Source of the DNA: Roseomonas sp.
Lineage (GTDB): Bacteria > Pseudomonadota > Alphaproteobacteria > Acetobacterales > Acetobacteraceae
DNA length: 53,011 nt
Direction: 5' to 3'
NCBI GenBank assembly: GCA_020249465.1
Contig: JADCFP010000011.1
Coordinates: 1-53,011, forward strand
In this document: one piece after another, positions 50,875-53,011 of the stretch
How positions within the stretch are numbered: position 1 is the stretch's first letter
Layout of the letters: every line of letters starts with the position of its first letter
Position numbers and translations under genes: made by a program
Notes under the pieces: generated by a model
Told to the model about the DNA's origin: nothing
Databases searched by the model: none
What the model saw: only the letters and a program-made list of their open reading frames with translations

Positions 50875-51596
50875 CGCGTCAATTGGCCCTGCCGCTGCCT
50901 ATCGCAGCATCCTCTGACGCGCATGATGTGATTGCGGATGCCAGCAATGAAGCCGCGCGAAGCTGGCTCGCCAAGCCAGAAAGCTGGCCACTTGGGCGCC
51001 TGGCGCTATATGGCGATGCAGGGCATGGCAAGACACATCTGGCCCGCGCTGCCGCCAAGCGGTTTGGCTGGCGCTGGCTGGATGGCATGGCCTTGAGCGG
51101 CCTGCCCGCCCCAGCACCCCAAGGCAGCGTGATTGATGACGCCGATTGCGTGGCGGATGACGCGGCACTTTTGCACCTGATCAACCTCTGCGCCGAACGG
51201 GGCGAAACACTTTTGCTGATTGGCCGCGAAGCGCCTGCGCGTTGGCCCGTTCGGCTACCGGATTTGGCGAGCCGGCTGCGCGCGACACAGGCGATTGGCA
51301 TTGGCGCGGCATCTGATGCAATCCTGTCTGCCTTGCTCAGCAAGTTCTTCGCCGATCGGCAATTGCGCGTCGAGCCCGATGTGCAAGCCTGGCTGCTCAC
51401 GCGCCTGCCGCGCGATGCGGCGAGCCTGGCTGAGGCTGTGGCCCGGCTTGATCGCGCGGCGCTTGGCATGGGGGGGCGCATCACCCGCCCGCTGGCACGG
51501 CTTGCACTCGGCGCATGGCTTGAAGGGCATGGCATTTGTGATGATTCGGAGACAGTGGGGCGCCTCCCCTCGCCATCCCCGGCGCCTTTGTTATAG
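50871..51596 (+). CDS. hdaA: DnaA paralogue HdaA (Hda-type regulator of replication)
   Basis: This 241-residue AAA+ protein is shortened relative to DnaA (no domain IV). It has an N-terminal clamp-binding motif QLALPLP (residues 4-10), Walker [14 protein letters not shown] (48-60), a Walker B-like [14 protein letters not shown] and a sensor region [17 protein letters not shown]. With the beta clamp it promotes hydrolysis of DnaA-ATP and so prevents re-initiation. It follows the PerM gene and precedes ppk, a familiar order. Confidence 0.9.
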   Translation: MTRQLALPLPIAASSDAHDVIADASNEAARSWLAKPESWPLGRLALYGDAGHGKTHLARAAAKRFGWRWLDGMALSGLPAPAPQGSVIDDADCVADDAALLHLINLCAERGETLLLIGREAPARWPVRLPDLASRLRATQAIGIGAASDAILSALLSKFFADRQLRVEPDVQAWLLTRLPRDAASLAEAVARLDRAALGMGGRITRPLARLALGAWLEGHGICDDSETVGRLPSPSPAPLL

Positions 51597-51604
51597 GGTG
51601 CGGC

Positions 51605-53011
51605 ATGAGCGACATCATGCCCGATATCGAAGCCTTCCCGCTGGCGGAAAGCCCTGCGCGCTTCAGCAATCGGGAGCTTTCCTGGCTTGCCTTCAATCAG
51701 CGCGTCTTGGAAGAAGCGGGCAATGCGCGCCACCCGCTACTGGAACGGCTACGCTTTGTGGCGATTTCGGCGAATAACCTTGATGAATTCTATTCCGTGC
51801 GTGTGGCCGGGCTGGTTGGGCAGGATCGCGCCGGGGTGGTGACGCCATCACCTGATGGGCTGACGCCAGCGCAACAACTTGCCGCCATCCATGAACGCGC
51901 GCGCGCGCTGATCGATGGCCAGCAGCACGCCTGGCAGGATTTGCGGGTGAAGCTGCGTGAAGCGCATTTGATGGTGGTGGATCGGCTCGATTTGACCGAT
52001 GCGGATAAGCAATGGCTGGAAGAATGGTTCATGGACCGTGTCTTCCCGGTGCTGACACCTTTGGCCGTGGACCCGGCGCATCCCTTTCCCTTCATCGCCA
52101 ATCTCGCACTTTGCCTGGTTTTCAAGCTGGTGCGTGAGGAAGATGGCGGCACGATGCGCGCGCTGCTACCACTGCCGCCGCAGGTAGAACGCTTCATTCG
52201 CCTGCCATCGCGCCGTGGTGCGGGGGCGATGCGCTTCGTGCTGCTGGAAGATGTGATCCTGCTGTTCCTGGACAGGCTGTTTCCCGGCTTCATTATGGCG
52301 GAAAGCGGGTTGTTTCGCCTGATCCGCGACACCGATGTGGAATTCGAAGAAGAAGCCGAAGATTTGGTGCGTTCCTATGAAAGCGCCTTGAAGCGGCGCC
52401 GGCGCGGGCGCGCCATTCGGCTTTCCGTCACCGCCAACACGCCGCCCGATATTCTGGATTTTGTTGCCGAGGAATTGGACGCGCCGCGGTCTGAGGTTTT
52501 CGTGGTGGATGGGCTGCTGGGGCTTTCCGATCTAACGCAATTGGTTGTGGATGATCGGCCTGATTTGTTGTTCACGCCCTATACGCCGCGCTTTCCCGAA
52601 CGCATTCTGGATTTCGGCGGTGATTGCTTCGCCGCCATCCGCGCCAAGGATATTGTGGTGCATCACCCCTATGAAAGCTTCGACGTGGTGGTGCAATTCC
52701 TACGGCAGGCAGCGCGTGATCCGAATGTTATTGCGATCAAGCAGACACTGTATCGCACCACGCGCGACAGCCCGATTGCAAAGGCGCTGATTGAAGCGGC
52801 CGAGGCCGGCAAAAGCGTCACCGGCATCATCGAATTGAAGGCGCGCTTTGATGAGGAACGCAACATTGCCTTGGCGCGCGAATTGGAAGCGGCTGGCGTG
52901 CAGACGGTATTCGGCTTTGTCGAGCTGAAAACCCACGCCAAGGTAAGTTTGGTGGTGCGGCGCGAAGGATCACATTTGCGATCCTATGCGCATTTCGGTA
53001 CGGGAAATTAC
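51605..53011 (+). CDS. ppk: Polyphosphate kinase 1 (5' part; runs off the window)
   Basis: The first 469 codons are present without a stop. The protein begins [20 protein letters not shown] and has [18 protein letters not shown] and [20 protein letters not shown] (N domain). Later parts contain [40 protein letters not shown] and [20 protein letters not shown], with [20 protein letters not shown] near the edge. It ends inside the first catalytic domain, so the two catalytic histidines are mostly beyond the window. PPK1 makes long-chain polyphosphate from ATP. It starts 8 bp after hdaA. Confidence 0.95.
   Translation, partial: MSDIMPDIEAFPLAESPARFSNRELSWLAFNQRVLEEAGNARHPLLERLRFVAISANNLDEFYSVRVAGLVGQDRAGVVTPSPDGLTPAQQLAAIHERARALIDGQQHAWQDLRVKLREAHLMVVDRLDLTDADKQWLEEWFMDRVFPVLTPLAVDPAHPFPFIANLALCLVFKLVREEDGGTMRALLPLPPQVERFIRLPSRRGAGAMRFVLLEDVILLFLDRLFPGFIMAESGLFRLIRDTDVEFEEEAEDLVRSYESALKRRRRGRAIRLSVTANTPPDILDFVAEELDAPRSEVFVVDGLLGLSDLTQLVVDDRPDLLFTPYTPRFPERILDFGGDCFAAIRAKDIVVHHPYESFDVVVQFLRQAARDPNVIAIKQTLYRTTRDSPIAKALIEAAEAGKSVTGIIELKARFDEERNIALARELEAAGVQTVFGFVELKTHAKVSLVVRREGSHLRSYAHFGTGNY

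Noticed and set aside
1-53011. CRISPR arrays, rRNA or tRNA genes
   Set aside because: No regular direct repeats with spacers, no rRNA stretches and no cloverleaf-like sequences with a TTC-loop consensus were noticed on reading; a dedicated search could still find a missed tRNA.

Overview
The window is a high-GC, gene-dense stretch of an alphaproteobacterial chromosome. Gene content and order point to Rhodospirillales, most likely Acetobacteraceae of a Roseomonas-like type. The signs are a complete pqqABCDE set, a Coq7 hydroxylase, a stand-alone aa3-oxidase subunit IV, IHF beta, an HdaA-type DnaA paralogue, and the blocks aroA-cmk-rpsA and purN-purM-(DUF2066)-(PerM)-hdaA-ppk. The taxonomic call is inference from content; no rRNA or tRNA was seen.

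Left edge (1-1205): a graveyard of insertion sequences. It holds the 3' end of an IS66 transposase gene with its usual UPF0149 passenger, a short 5' scrap of an IS3-family orfA on the other strand, and two nearly identical copies of an IS66-like terminal sequence. From 1226 ordinary chromosome follows: rpmJ with its own promoter and terminator; an acyl-CoA dehydrogenase-fold enzyme lacking the usual catalytic glutamates; a DUF533 protein; OxyR; a D-amino-acid dehydrogenase-like flavoenzyme; a cupin; a GST; dsbB-coq7-lipoprotein; a TPR lipoprotein; an aminotransferase; and an MFS transporter.

Core block (13.2-25.1 kb): minus-strand trpF, pyrF, lapA, ihfB, sppA, [vapBC], rpsA, cmk and aroA, with a divergent FYDLN acidic protein, then a two-domain gamma-glutamylcyclotransferase, uppP and ahcY. 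A FitAB/VapBC toxin-antitoxin pair with a visible palindromic operator sits between rpsA and sppA. Two structured intergenic repeats (22649-22752, 23673-23716) flank uppP, and an AT-rich near-palindrome lies upstream of ahcY.

Accessory metabolism (25.3-43.0 kb): an ATC-hydrolase-family gene and a methyltransferase; a Bug-type solute-binding protein divergent from a five-gene run (beta-hydroxyacid dehydrogenase, ACR3 carrier, SDR, amidohydrolase, GMC oxidoreductase); a periplasmic sorbosone-dehydrogenase-like enzyme with a dihaem cytochrome c, convergent with pqqABCDE; a Baeyer-Villiger-type monooxygenase; and a tungstate ABC transporter (tupBCA) with a divergent regulator that joins a DNA-binding domain to an oxyanion-binding-protein-like domain.

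Right part (43-53 kb): envelope and housekeeping genes. These are a zinc-ribbon protein, ftsEX, a YdcF protein and plsC; then aa3 subunit IV, purN and purM (apparently with a CTG start); then a DUF2066-like protein, a CDP-alcohol phosphatidyltransferase, a PerM-family permease, hdaA and the 5' part of ppk, which runs off the window. The most promising leads are the acyl-CoA dehydrogenase with a desulfinase-like active site, the hairpin clusters around uppP, the catabolic cluster with an orphan ACR3 carrier, and the tungstate regulator.
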